Shown: in pieces, positions 1-8,391 of the stretch
Numbering within the stretch: position 1 is the stretch's first letter
Layout of the letters: every line of letters begins with the position of its first letter
Assembly (NCBI RefSeq): GCF_049705945.1
Contig: NZ_JBNAMV010000004.1
Location: 1,054,001-1,118,000 of the forward strand
Direction: 5' to 3'
Source: Salarchaeum japonicum_A
GTDB lineage: Archaea > Halobacteriota > Halobacteria > Halobacteriales > Halobacteriaceae
DNA: 64,000 bases
Notes under the pieces: generated by a model
Database searches by the model: none
Seen by the model: the letters and a program-made list of their open reading frames with translations, nothing else
Told to the model about the DNA's origin: nothing
Translations under genes and position numbers: made by a program

Positions 1-816
1 GAGGTCGTCCACGTCGGCGTCCGCGCCGGCGCGCGAGAAGAAGTTCACGACGTTCTTGCAGTCCCGTCGCAGGAACTCGTCTGCGTTCGGGTGGAAGGTC
101 GTCACCGCCTGCCCCACGTCGATTACCGTCAGTTCGCCTTCGTGGACGACGATGTTGTACTCGGAGAGGTCGCCGTGCACGAGTTTCGCGTCGTACAACC
201 GCCGCATGTACTCCCGCACGACCTCGTACGCCGTCTCCGGGTTCTCCAGCGTCACGTCGTGGAGCGTCGGCGCGGCCTCGTCCTCGCCGCCGATGTACTC
301 CATCGCGAGCACGTTCCGCTGCACCGCAATCGGCTCTGGGACTTTCACGCCCGCTTCGGCGGCGCGCTGGAGGTTCGCGAACTCCTTGCGCGTCCACGCC
401 AACACGACCGACTTCTTGTCCCCTCGGATTCCCTCGAAGCGCGGGTCGCCCTCCAGGTAGTCCCGCATATGGCGGAAGTCGGAGGCGTTCACGCGATACA
501 CTTTCAGCGCGACCGTCTCGCCCTCCGGTGCTTCCGCCGCGTACACGTTCGCCTCTTTGCCCGTCGAAATCGGGCCGCCGAGCGCCGCGACGTACCCGTC
601 CTGCACGAGCTTGTAGATGGCCGCGTACGTCGCGTCGTCGAACGCGCCCGCCTCGACCTTGAACTGGTCGGCGTCCTTCACGCGCTTGCGGAACTCCGCG
701 AACTCGCGGTCCCGCTGGCGCGCGATACGGTCGGCTTCGGTGTCGGTAACGTCGATCTGCTCGAACTCGTCCCCCGCCGCCCCCTCTGTCTCCTCTACGA
801 AGTCGTCGTCTGCCAC
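1..816 (-). CDS. rio1: RIO1-type serine/threonine protein kinase (3' end outside window)
   Basis: Atypical protein kinase of the RIO family, known in archaea and eukaryotes for a role in small-subunit ribosome maturation. Only 272 codons are inside the window; the C-terminus lies beyond base 1. An acidic N-terminus (about residues 1-30) is followed by the RIO ATP loop STGKEANVY at 84-92, the ATP-binding Lys in ALKVY near 105, the catalytic HGDLSEYN with Asp216, and the metal-binding Asp233 in IDVGQA. The start is a GTG one base after the eIF1A stop codon, so the two genes probably form one transcript joining initiation factor and ribosome maturation kinase. Confidence 0.93.
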   Translation of the reverse strand, partial: MADDDFVEETEGAAGDEFEQIDVTDTEADRIARQRDREFAEFRKRVKDADQFKVEAGAFDDATYAAIYKLVQDGYVAALGGPISTGKEANVYAAEAPEGETVALKVYRVNASDFRHMRDYLEGDPRFEGIRGDKKSVVLAWTRKEFANLQRAAEAGVKVPEPIAVQRNVLAMEYIGGEDEAAPTLHDVTLENPETAYEVVREYMRRLYDAKLVHGDLSEYNIVVHEGELTVIDVGQAVTTFHPNADEFLRRDCKNVVNFFSRAGADADVDDL

Positions 817-817
817 G

Positions 818-1105
818 CTAGTTCAGGTGGCCCTCCTCCCGCAGTTGTTCCGCGTCCGCCTTCTCGTAGCGCCACGTCACGTCCGCCTTCTCGTCCTGCC
901 AGTCCCACGGCTCCACCAGCACAATGTCGCCCTCGCGAATCCAGATGCGCTTCTGCATCCGACCCGGGATGCGCGCGGTGCGCTCCGTCCCGTCCGCACA
1001 GCGGACGTTAACTCGGTTCGCGCCGAGCATGTTCGTCACCTCGGCGAACACTTCGTCCTCGTCGGGCATCCGCAAGTTCTTGCGGCTCCCCTCGTCGTCG
1101 CTCAT
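818..1105 (-). CDS. eif1A: Translation initiation factor aIF-1A
   Basis: A 95-residue archaeal homologue of eIF1A, an OB-fold factor that binds the A-site region of the small ribosomal subunit and helps position initiator tRNA. The family core is visible from about residue 17 to 80, including NMLGANRVNVRC, the basic ARIPGRMQKRIWIREGD stretch and VEPWDWQDEKADV. Length is normal for archaeal eIF1A. The ATG lies 27 bases from the centre of a TATA box at 1128-1136, so the mRNA is probably leaderless. It is followed immediately by rio1 on the same strand. Confidence 0.96.
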   Translation of the reverse strand: MSDDEGSRKNLRMPDEDEVFAEVTNMLGANRVNVRCADGTERTARIPGRMQKRIWIREGDIVLVEPWDWQDEKADVTWRYEKADAEQLREEGHLN

Positions 1106-1127
1106 ACGCCCGCATAGTCGCGGCAGG

Positions 1128-1136
1128 CTTTTAAAT
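1128..1136 (-). promoter_or_regulatory. TATA box of eif1A-rio1
   Basis: Read on the minus strand this is ATTTAAAAG, centred about 27 bases before the eif1A ATG. The spacing fits a haloarchaeal leaderless promoter. Confidence 0.7.
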
Positions 1137-1189
1137 CCCTACTTCTCTCGCACCGAAACCGGCTTCCCCGCCCCGAGAGACGCACACGT

Positions 1190-1369
1190 ATGCTCGACAA
1201 ACTCGGCGCGCAGGGCGTCCTCGGAGCCGTCCTCGTGCTCGCCGGCCTCGGTATCGTCGCCTACAACGCACCAATCGTCGCGGTCGGCCTGTTCGTCGTC
1301 CTGCTCGGCCTCACCATCCTCGTCCGCCGCGGCCTCCGCGCCGGCATGGAGATGATGGGAATGGCCTAA
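1190..1369 (+). CDS. Small two-helix membrane protein, 59 aa
   Basis: A hydrophobic protein with two closely spaced membrane segments (about residues 9-25 and 28-45) and a basic, Met-rich tail ending GMEMMGMA. Short proteins of this design are widespread in haloarchaea and are usually annotated as DUF families; I think it belongs to one of these but cannot name it with certainty. Divergent from eif1A, with an 84-base shared upstream region. No function can be inferred from the sequence. Codon use is typical of the window, which supports a real gene. Confidence 0.72.
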   Translation: MLDKLGAQGVLGAVLVLAGLGIVAYNAPIVAVGLFVVLLGLTILVRRGLRAGMEMMGMA

Positions 1370-1401
1370 ACGCCCAAGACCCATACTCACGAAACCCACC
1401 C

Positions 1402-1671
1402 GTGAACCACGCGTACGCCACCGCCGTCGTCGTGCTCGGCGCGCTCGCGCTCGTCGCAGCCGCGACGTTCCGCGGCTGGTGGCGCCACGAACACCCCCGC
1501 CCCATCGGCACCCTCGACATCGCCGCGCTCGCCATCGCCGGCGTCGGCGCGACACTCGCCGCGCTCGCCGTCGTCCTCCACGTCCACGTCATCGCACACC
1601 CCTATCCGGCCGCCGTCGGTGCGGCCGCCCTCACCGTCTCCGCGCTCGTTCTCGCCGCCCGCGCCCGATAG
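1402..1671 (+). CDS. Small membrane protein, 89 aa
   Basis: A GTG-start protein with three likely membrane helices (about residues 5-22, 38-62 and 66-86). The first loop is GWWRHEHPRP and the second helix contains the HVHV-IAHP segment. It follows the 59-residue membrane protein by 32 bases on the same strand, so the two may be co-transcribed. Gene family not recognised. The sequence behaves like coding DNA (third-position GC and a consistent hydrophobic pattern). Between its stop and tyrS, 1672-1796, I see no further gene. Confidence 0.6.
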   Translation: MNHAYATAVVVLGALALVAAATFRGWWRHEHPRPIGTLDIAALAIAGVGATLAALAVVLHVHVIAHPYPAAVGAAALTVSALVLAARAR

Positions 1672-1796
1672 TTCACATACCAGACCGACACAGCCACCGC
1701 TATCACCCAGTAGGCCACCGCACGGAACCAAGAATCGGAACGCGGCAGTCACTCCCGTGCGGCCCCGGCGACTGCCCGAACGCCCCAGCGCCCCAC

Positions 1797-2777
1797 TCAG
1801 GACCGGAGCTCCCGCAGCCGCGCTCGACCGGGAGCGATGAGTTTGTCGAGGTAGTCCGCGAGCGCGCCCTTCGCGTCCGCCGGGTGGAGTTCGCCGGATT
1901 CGAGGTCTTCCGCGAGCGCCTCGTACTCGGCGTACGTCAGGTCGCCGCCGTACTCGTCGGGCCGCTCCACGACAACCTCGTCGAACCGCGGGAACACGTG
2001 GTACTCGAAGATCTGGAGCACGGGGTTCTCGAGGTCGCCCTCGGGGTCGCGGGTCGGCGGGCAGAACGCGCTGTTGACCTTCTCCGCGATGTCCTCCGTC
2101 GAGTCCTCCATGCTGATGTTGACGCCGGAGGACGAACTCATCTTCCCCTCGCCGGAGTCGAGGTCGGCGATGAGCGGCGTGTGTAGCGAGGTCGGCGCGT
2201 CGTACCCGGTCTTCGGAAGCACGTCCCGCGCGAGCATGTGGACCTTCCGCTGCTCCATCCCGCCGATCGCGAGGTCGACGTCGAGGTACTCGATGTCGAG
2301 CGCCTGCATCAACGGGTAAACGGCCTGCGAGACCTTCACGGAGTCTCCGCTCTTGATTTCGCTCATCGCGCGTTCCGCCCGCGAGAGCGTCGTCTCCAGT
2401 TCGAGCGCGTGCAGGTCGAGCACGTAGTCCTCGTCGAACTGGAACGAAGAGCCGTAGACGAACTCCGTGGAGTCCTCGTCCAGTCCGTACGCGAGGAACT
2501 GCTCGCGCATCCGCTCCGCGATTTGCTCGATTTCGTCGAACGACCCCTTGTCGTTCAGGTACGCGTGGACGTCCGCGAGCAACACCACCACGTCGAACCC
2601 GGCGTCCTGGAGGTCGATGAGTTTGTTCGCGCCGAGCAGGTGGCCGATGTGGAGGACGCCCGACGGCTCGTACCCGACGTACACCCGCTTCCCTTCGGGG
2701 TCGTCGGCGAGCGCTCGGACTTCCTCTTCGGTCACGACTTCCGCGGCGTTCCGCGTGACCAACTCGTACGTGTCCAT
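1797..2777 (-). CDS. tyrS: Tyrosyl-tRNA synthetase
   Basis: Class I aminoacyl-tRNA synthetase that charges tRNA-Tyr. Length (326 aa) fits the short archaeal/eukaryotic TyrRS form. The class I signature HIGH is at 43-46 in PSGVLHIGHLLGANK, and the second signature KMSSS at 212-216 in GEGKMSSSSG. The segment around 149-160 (VSQAVYPLMQAL) and IGGMEQRK at 171-178 are typical of the tyrosine pocket. It is the gene downstream of the DUF460 gene on the same strand, 47 bases apart, and may be cotranscribed with it. Confidence 0.97.
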   Translation of the reverse strand: MDTYELVTRNAAEVVTEEEVRALADDPEGKRVYVGYEPSGVLHIGHLLGANKLIDLQDAGFDVVVLLADVHAYLNDKGSFDEIEQIAERMREQFLAYGLDEDSTEFVYGSSFQFDEDYVLDLHALELETTLSRAERAMSEIKSGDSVKVSQAVYPLMQALDIEYLDVDLAIGGMEQRKVHMLARDVLPKTGYDAPTSLHTPLIADLDSGEGKMSSSSGVNISMEDSTEDIAEKVNSAFCPPTRDPEGDLENPVLQIFEYHVFPRFDEVVVERPDEYGGDLTYAEYEALAEDLESGELHPADAKGALADYLDKLIAPGRARLRELRS

Positions 2778-2824
2778 ACACGAGTCTCCCGACGAGCGGG
2801 AAAGAAACTCTCGGTTCCGCGCGA

Positions 2825-4786
2825 CTACTCGCGGTCAGCGCGGTGTTCCGAGATGATTTGGTCGACCATCTCCTCGTTCTGTTCCTGTTCGCGTTCCTCG
2901 ACGCGCTCCGCGTAGTCGGCTTCGACGGCTTCGACGGCGTCCTCGCTGGCGATTGCGAGTTCGTCGATTTCGCGGATTCGCACGTCGTCCGCGGGCCCGA
3001 ACGCCACGTCTTCCTCGTAGAGCACGTCGCGGGCGGCGTCGGACGTACTACCGGAGAGCAGGACGACGCGGGGGTCGTGGTCGGCGAGCAGTTCCGCGGT
3101 CGTGCGGCCCGCGCCGGAGGCGTCACGGAAGTACACCACATCGCCGGCGGCGATGCCGTACTCCTTGACGGTGGTCTCGATGGCGTCCCGCGTGAACTGC
3201 TCGACCGGTTTCACGGCGACGAGGTTCCCCGAGTTCACGTCCGCGAAGTTCGAGTGGTCGAGCTTCCAGAGGTCCTTCAGGCGCGCGAGTTTCGACTCCA
3301 GTTCGTCGGCGCGCTCGCGTTCTGCTTCGAGTTCGTCTTCGAGCCGCGAGTTCTCCCATTCGAGTTTCGTGACCTCGCGGCGTTCCCGAGCGCGTTCTCG
3401 TTCCTCGCGGCGGGCGTCCGAAAGTTCGGACTCGTACTCCTCGATGGTGTCTTCTTTTTCGGCGAGTTCGGTTTCGAGTTCGTCGACGTGGTCGCTGAGC
3501 CGTTCGACCTGGCGTTCGAGGTCGCGGATGCGTTTCTCCTCGTCGGTGAGTTCGCGCACCTCGTGTTCGGTCTCCTCGGGTTCGGACTGCTCGGTCGCGG
3601 TGAGGTCGTCCACGACCGCGTCGACGTGTTCGTCGTTCCCGACGACGCGCGCGAGTACCTCCTCTCGTTCGACCTGCGGCGGAATCTGCTCGGTCACCCG
3701 TCGAATCTGTGTTTCGTGCGCGTCGTACGCGAACAGCGCGGCGGCCATCGCGTCCCGCTCGTGGTCGTTCTCGTAGCCCGCCTCGCGCGTCCGGTGCTGT
3801 TTCTCGTCCACCGGCAGGTCGGTGTCCGGCTCCCAGCCCGCGGCGTCGAACGTCCGCCGGAAGCTATCGACGGTTTCGGGCATCGGCGTCACGTCCGCGG
3901 CGACGAGGACGGGCCGGCCGTGTTCGATAATCCACTCCACCACGTCGGCGGTGTCCGCGGTGCGGGTGCTGAGCACGTCGAGCACGCGGCCGTCGAAGTC
4001 CACGAGCGCGACCGCCGTGGTGGTTCCGGGGTCGATACCGACGAGGACGTGGTCGCGGCGACGCGCGAGCGGCACGAACTCGATGCCGTCCCGTCGCACG
4101 GGTTCGATTTCCACGCGGGTGTCCCCGGACCGACGGCTCGACACCGGGATGTCCTCCATCCGCGCGTGCACGGTGAACACGGCGTTCGAGAAGCCGCCGT
4201 ACTTCTCGGTCTCGTCCATCTCGTAGTCCAATCCGGCATCGTCGAGCGTCGACGCGATGTCGCGGGCGTCGCCCTTCACGTTCCCGTGGATGCGGCGTGT
4301 GTACCTATCGGAACTCCACCCGCCCTTTCCGGTGGAGCGCCCGCGCGAGACCTTGATTTCGGTCTCGTTCGTGAACGCTGAGACCTCGTAGCCGACGTTC
4401 CGCGCGGCGAGGCGGGCGGCCGCCTCCGCCTCCTCCATCGCCGGTTTCCCGTACGGGACGCCGTGGCGCTTCGCCACCCGGGAGAGCGGTTCCGGGCGCT
4501 CGTCACCCGTCACCTGAACGAGTTTCGTCTCCGCGGGGAGGGCGCGGAGGAGGTGGACGAGTTGGTCCTTGTCCGCCGCGAGTTCGTACATGTTGTCCGT
4601 CGCGAGGAGGTCGGGTTCCTCGTCGTCGACGAGTCGGAGGAGTTTGCGGCGGCTCACCACGTCGCGTTCGATGGTGTCGCCGTCGTACACGACGAGCGCG
4701 TACGAGGGTGCGTCACCGCGGACGTCGCCGCTCTGCACGTCGACGCCGAACACCAGCGCGTCCAGCGCGCGGGTACGGGTACTCAC
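2825..4786 (-). CDS. DUF460 protein: RNase H-fold domain plus coiled coil
   Basis: A 653-residue archaeal DUF460 protein. The RuvC/RNase H-like half contains GIDPGTTTAVALVDFDG, with the first predicted catalytic Asp at 252, and ENDHERDAMAAALFAY further on, which supplies the later acidic residues of that fold. A second, weaker copy of the same start is seen near residues 12-36 (LVFGVDVQSG ... ALVVYDG). Residues of about 400-530 are a long charged coiled coil (LERQVERLSDHVDELETEL and following). The C-terminal ~120 residues are a separate alpha/beta region. The role is unknown; the fold suggests nucleic-acid binding or cleavage. Start is GTG, 27 bases from a TATA element. Confidence 0.88.
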   Translation of the reverse strand: MSTRTRALDALVFGVDVQSGDVRGDAPSYALVVYDGDTIERDVVSRRKLLRLVDDEEPDLLATDNMYELAADKDQLVHLLRALPAETKLVQVTGDERPEPLSRVAKRHGVPYGKPAMEEAEAAARLAARNVGYEVSAFTNETEIKVSRGRSTGKGGWSSDRYTRRIHGNVKGDARDIASTLDDAGLDYEMDETEKYGGFSNAVFTVHARMEDIPVSSRRSGDTRVEIEPVRRDGIEFVPLARRRDHVLVGIDPGTTTAVALVDFDGRVLDVLSTRTADTADVVEWIIEHGRPVLVAADVTPMPETVDSFRRTFDAAGWEPDTDLPVDEKQHRTREAGYENDHERDAMAAALFAYDAHETQIRRVTEQIPPQVEREEVLARVVGNDEHVDAVVDDLTATEQSEPEETEHEVRELTDEEKRIRDLERQVERLSDHVDELETELAEKEDTIEEYESELSDARREERERARERREVTKLEWENSRLEDELEAERERADELESKLARLKDLWKLDHSNFADVNSGNLVAVKPVEQFTRDAIETTVKEYGIAAGDVVYFRDASGAGRTTAELLADHDPRVVLLSGSTSDAARDVLYEEDVAFGPADDVRIREIDELAIASEDAVEAVEADYAERVEEREQEQNEEMVDQIISEHRADRE

Positions 4787-4807
4787 GGCGGAAAATAGGC
4801 GATTGGG

Positions 4808-4816
4808 AAATATAAG
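4808..4816 (-). promoter_or_regulatory. TATA box of the DUF460 gene
   Basis: Minus-strand CTTATATTT, centred about 26 bases upstream of the GTG start at 4786. This spacing supports that start and a leaderless transcript, and indicates that DUF460-tyrS is transcribed separately from tRNase Z. Confidence 0.65.
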
Positions 4817-4828
4817 CGCACGGCCGCC

Positions 4829-5752
4829 CTACCGGGGGTAGGGAACGTCGAGTTCGAGGCCGTCGTGCGCGACGACGGACTTCCCGGGGAACGTGCTCTC
4901 AGCCTGCTGTTTGAGGGTGCTCACGTCGCCCGCGTATCGGCTGGAGATGTGGGTGAGCGCGAGGCGTTGTACGCCGGCGTCGCGGGCGATTCGGGCGGCC
5001 TCGCTCGCGGTGGAATGGCCCGTTTCGACGGCGCGCTCGGCGGCGTCGTCCGCGAACGTCGCGTCGTGAATCAGGAGGTCCGCGTCCCGTGCAGCCTCGA
5101 CGGTCGACTCGACTGGGCGCGTGTCGCCCGTGTAGACGACGGTTCGGCCGGGACGGGGCTCTCCGACCACTTGCTCAGGTCGAACGAGCGTGCCGTCGTC
5201 GAGTTCGACCGGATTGCCGTCGTGGAGTTCGCTGAACTTCGGGCCGACGGGCACGCCGAGTTCCTCCGCTTTCTCGCGGTCGAACCGGCCCTTCCGGTCG
5301 TGCTCGCGGAGCGCGTACCCGACCGAGGTCGTGCGGTGCTCCGTCTCGAACGCCCGCACCTCGTACTCGTCCCGGTCGAGCACGACCTCGCCCGGCGTGA
5401 CTTCGCTCACGCGCACCGAGAACCCCGTCGGGGAGCCGATGGCGCGCACGAGCTGGTCGAGCTTCGACTTCGTGCCGCGGGGCGTGTGAATCGTCACCGG
5501 CTCCGAGCGGTCGTTGAAGTCCCAGGTCTGCACGAGCCCCGGGAGGCCGAGCACGTGGTCGCCGTGCACGTGCGAGACGAACACGTCGGAGACGTCGAAG
5601 CCCGTGCCGTACTGCATCATCTGGCGCTGCGTTCCCTCCCCGGCGTCGAAGAGGAACGCGTCACCCTCGCGCTTCACGAAGACGGAACTCGGGTTCCGCG
5701 TCGTCGTGGGGACCGCGCCGCTGGTCCCGAGGAAGGTAACGTGGAGAGTCAT
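4829..5752 (-). CDS. rnz: Ribonuclease Z (tRNA 3'-end endonuclease)
   Basis: A metallo-beta-lactamase-fold nuclease that removes the 3' trailer of tRNA precursors. The zinc-binding HVHGDH is at residues 61-66, preceded by the family start FLGTSGAVPT and GEGTQRQ. Later ligands are in YTGDTRP and the HSTASEAA and ALTHISSRY motifs. Length from the chosen ATG is 307 aa, normal for the short RNase Z form. A longer upstream reading frame exists, but alignment of the conserved MTLHVTFLGTSG start with the family argues for 5752. Confidence 0.95.
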   Translation of the reverse strand: MTLHVTFLGTSGAVPTTTRNPSSVFVKREGDAFLFDAGEGTQRQMMQYGTGFDVSDVFVSHVHGDHVLGLPGLVQTWDFNDRSEPVTIHTPRGTKSKLDQLVRAIGSPTGFSVRVSEVTPGEVVLDRDEYEVRAFETEHRTTSVGYALREHDRKGRFDREKAEELGVPVGPKFSELHDGNPVELDDGTLVRPEQVVGEPRPGRTVVYTGDTRPVESTVEAARDADLLIHDATFADDAAERAVETGHSTASEAARIARDAGVQRLALTHISSRYAGDVSTLKQQAESTFPGKSVVAHDGLELDVPYPR

Positions 5753-5874
5753 AGCCGTGAGTGGGCGTGGCGGCCGGAAAGCGGCTTCGACTCGTCGTTC
5801 AAACCGTCCGAAACCGTTCAAACGGGTGAACGGCCGTCCGGCTTAATCCACATCGCGCCCCATCAGTCGAACGC

Positions 5875-6936
5875 ATGAACCGAACACTGGCCACGCTCGT
5901 CGTCGCGGCAACCGTCGTTCTCGCCGGGTGCGCCGGCGCTGGCGGCCCCACCACGACGGCGACCACAACCGACGGCACGGACGGCACGACGACCGACGGC
6001 GCGGCGCAGGTCGCGTTCTACGTGAGCGACCGCCCGGGCGCTATCGGTGACTTCGAACACCTGAACGTCACCATCACGCGCGTCGGCTTCCACCAGGTCG
6101 GAAGCGCGAACGCCACGACCGACGCATCGACGACCGCGACGAACGAGTCGTCGACGACCGCAACGACCGTGAACGACACGACGACCGCGACGAACACCAC
6201 GACCACCACCGCGACTACCACAACCACCGCGGCGGAGACGACGGACGAGTCCGTGTCCGGCGGCGGCGAGTGGGTTGAGCGCGACGTGAACGACACGACG
6301 GTCGACCTGACGCGGCTGCAGGGCGAGAACGCGAGCCTGCTCGGGAACGTCTCGGTTCCCGCCGGCACGTACGACAAGGTGTTCGCGTACGTGAGCGGCG
6401 TGAACGGCACGCTCACGACCGGAGAGTCCGTGAACGTGAAACTGCCGTCGCAGAAGCTCCACGTGAACTCGGAGTTCACGCTGAACGTGAGCGGTTCCGC
6501 GCACTTCGTCTACGACATCAACGTCGTGAAGGCGGGCAACAGCGGGAAGTACATCATCAAGCCCGTGGTGAGCGAGACCGGCCTGAACAAGCCCGTGAAC
6601 CCCGTTCGGATGCACGAGGACTGCATGTGCGGGAGTAGCGGGAGTCTGAACGTCTCGTTCGCGGGGAACGTCTCCGCGGGCGAGAACGTCACCGTGCGCG
6701 TCACCGAGAACGGGAGCGCGGCCGCGAACGCGACCGTCACCGTGAACGGCGACCGCGGCGGCGCGACGGACACGAACGGCACCATCGCTGTCACCGTCCC
6801 GGACGCACACCACGTCCGCGTGCTCGCGGAGACGGACGACCACGAGGGGACGCTCTCGGTCCGTCTGAGCGACCGCGGCGGCGGTGAGCGCGGCGGGGAC
6901 GGCGGCGGCGGAAGCGAACGCGGAAGCGAGCAGTAG
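5875..6936 (+). CDS. DUF4382-type secreted lipoprotein
   Basis: A 353-residue exported protein. A signal peptide ends in the lipobox VLAGC with Cys19, so it should be lipid-anchored outside the cell. Residues of about 25-40 and 80-125 are Thr/Ala low-complexity linkers. Between and after these lies a DUF4382-like beta-sandwich region (VAFYVSDRPGAIGDFEHLNVTITRVGF; later PAGTYDKVFAYVSGVNG). A further Ig-like beta region spans roughly 255-325, followed by a Gly/Arg/Glu tail. It is divergent from rnz. Function unknown; surface location is inferred. Confidence 0.85.
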   Translation: MNRTLATLVVAATVVLAGCAGAGGPTTTATTTDGTDGTTTDGAAQVAFYVSDRPGAIGDFEHLNVTITRVGFHQVGSANATTDASTTATNESSTTATTVNDTTTATNTTTTTATTTTTAAETTDESVSGGGEWVERDVNDTTVDLTRLQGENASLLGNVSVPAGTYDKVFAYVSGVNGTLTTGESVNVKLPSQKLHVNSEFTLNVSGSAHFVYDINVVKAGNSGKYIIKPVVSETGLNKPVNPVRMHEDCMCGSSGSLNVSFAGNVSAGENVTVRVTENGSAAANATVTVNGDRGGATDTNGTIAVTVPDAHHVRVLAETDDHEGTLSVRLSDRGGGERGGDGGGGSERGSEQ

Positions 6937-6979
6937 GCGTAACCGACCGATTCTTACCCGCGCCGCGACTTCTTCTCGT

Positions 6980-7981
6980 ATGGACGACCCGCTCTGGATA
7001 GAGACGCACGCGCCCTCCTTGGACGACATCCCGCAGGAGGACGTGCGCGAGCGACTCCAGGACGCCGTGGACGAACCCGTGAACCTCGTGCTCCACGGAC
7101 CCGTCGGCTCGGGGAAGACCGCGGCGGTGCGCGCGCTCGCCGACGCGGCGCACGAGAGCGAGAACGACCTGTTCGAGTTGAACGTGAAGGACTTCTTCGG
7201 GATGACGAAGAAGGAGATATCGAACGACCCGCGCTTCGAGCACTTCATCACGCCGAAGCGCAAGCGCGAGTCCTCGAAGGCCGACCTCATCAACTACGTG
7301 CTGAAGGAGTCCGCGAGCTATCCGCCGGTTTCGGGCGACTACACGACAGTCCTGCTCGACAACGCGGAATCCATCCGGGAGGACTTCCAGCAGGCGCTGC
7401 GTCGCGTGATGGAGCAGCACCACGAGGCGACCCAGTTCGTCATCGCGACCCGACAGCCGACGAAGCTCATTCCGCCGATTCGCTCGCGCTGCTTCCCCGT
7501 CTCGGTGCGCGCGCCGACCGCGGACGAGACCGTCGACGTGCTCCGCGACATCGTCGAAGCGGAGGGCGTGCCGTACGAGGGCGACGGCCTGGAGTACGTC
7601 GCGGGGTACGCCGCCGGCAACCTTCGGAAGGCCGTCACCGCCGCGCAGGCGACCCACGAGGCGGAGGGCGAGGTGACGATGGACGCCGCCTACGAGACGC
7701 TGCAGGACGTGGGATTGGACGACGAAATCTCGGGGATGCTGGACGACGCCGAATCCGGCGACTTCACGGACGCGCGCTCCACCCTCGACGACCTCCTCGT
7801 CGACGAAGGCCTCAACGGCACCGAAGTCCTCGACGAAATCCTCCGCGTCGGGCGGTCGCGGTACGCGGGCGACGCCCTCGCCGAACTCCACGAACTCGCG
7901 GGCGACGTGGACGTGATGCTCGCGGAAGGAAACAGTGACCGCGTCCAATTGAGCCGAATGCTCGCAGAACTCGGCCGGTAG
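6980..7981 (+). CDS. rfcC: Replication factor C small subunit 2 (RfcC)
   Basis: AAA+ clamp-loader subunit, 333 aa from the ATG chosen because MDDPLWIETHAPSLDD is the family start. Walker A is GPVGSGKT at 40-47. Walker B reads VLLDNAE at 124-130, with Asn128 replacing the catalytic Glu, and the sensor 1 position reads IATRQ instead of an Asn motif. The arginine-finger SRC at 169-171 is kept. A basic insert (about 75-112) separates the Walker motifs. It should assemble with the active small subunit RfcA, encoded at 39867-40829, and a large subunit not in this window to load PCNA. Confidence 0.93.
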   Translation: MDDPLWIETHAPSLDDIPQEDVRERLQDAVDEPVNLVLHGPVGSGKTAAVRALADAAHESENDLFELNVKDFFGMTKKEISNDPRFEHFITPKRKRESSKADLINYVLKESASYPPVSGDYTTVLLDNAESIREDFQQALRRVMEQHHEATQFVIATRQPTKLIPPIRSRCFPVSVRAPTADETVDVLRDIVEAEGVPYEGDGLEYVAGYAAGNLRKAVTAAQATHEAEGEVTMDAAYETLQDVGLDDEISGMLDDAESGDFTDARSTLDDLLVDEGLNGTEVLDEILRVGRSRYAGDALAELHELAGDVDVMLAEGNSDRVQLSRMLAELGR

Positions 7982-8025
7982 CGTCCGACGAAGGTTTTTA
8001 TCGGATAGATGAGTGGTTCGCGTAC

Positions 8026-8391
8026 GTGGCCCTCCCTGACACCTTCGAGCGCGCCGGTATCGTGCTCGGAACGCTGCTGCTCGGTATCATCGCGACCAGC
8101 CCGCTCGCCAGTGTGACGACAAACTTCGGGACAGGCGTGGTTTTCACGGGAACGCTCGTGGTCGCCGGTGGCGTCGGCTGGCTCGTCGCCACCGACCGAA
8201 TCCGGCTCTCGTACACGCGGACGTGGCGGTTCGCCATCGTGACGATGCTCGCGTCGCTCGCGCTGTACGAACTCGCCAACCTGGACATGCGCGAGCCGCA
8301 GCCGGTCGAAGGCGTCGCGCTCTGGCTCGTCGCCGCCGCACTCGGCGCGCTCGCCGCGGGCTACGACCGCGTGCTGGCGCGCCTGCGGTAG
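8026..8391 (+). CDS. Membrane protein, 121 aa, unknown
   Basis: Predicted four-helix membrane protein starting with GTG (residues about 8-24, 36-52, 64-80 and 93-112). No family recognised. A TATA-like AAGGTTTTTA lies about 30 bases upstream of the start, supporting it. Its last 31 bases overlap the end of folA on the opposite strand, so the two transcripts converge and overlap in coding sequence, which is unusual in length compared with the 4-base overlaps elsewhere in the window. Confidence 0.65.
   Translation: MALPDTFERAGIVLGTLLLGIIATSPLASVTTNFGTGVVFTGTLVVAGGVGWLVATDRIRLSYTRTWRFAIVTMLASLALYELANLDMREPQPVEGVALWLVAAALGALAAGYDRVLARLR

Noticed and set aside
1602..1718. 38-codon minus-strand frame with one hydrophobic segment (GTG start)
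   Set aside because: It overlaps the end of the 89-residue membrane gene in antisense, so hydrophobicity could be a mirror effect. No supporting promoter or motif seen.
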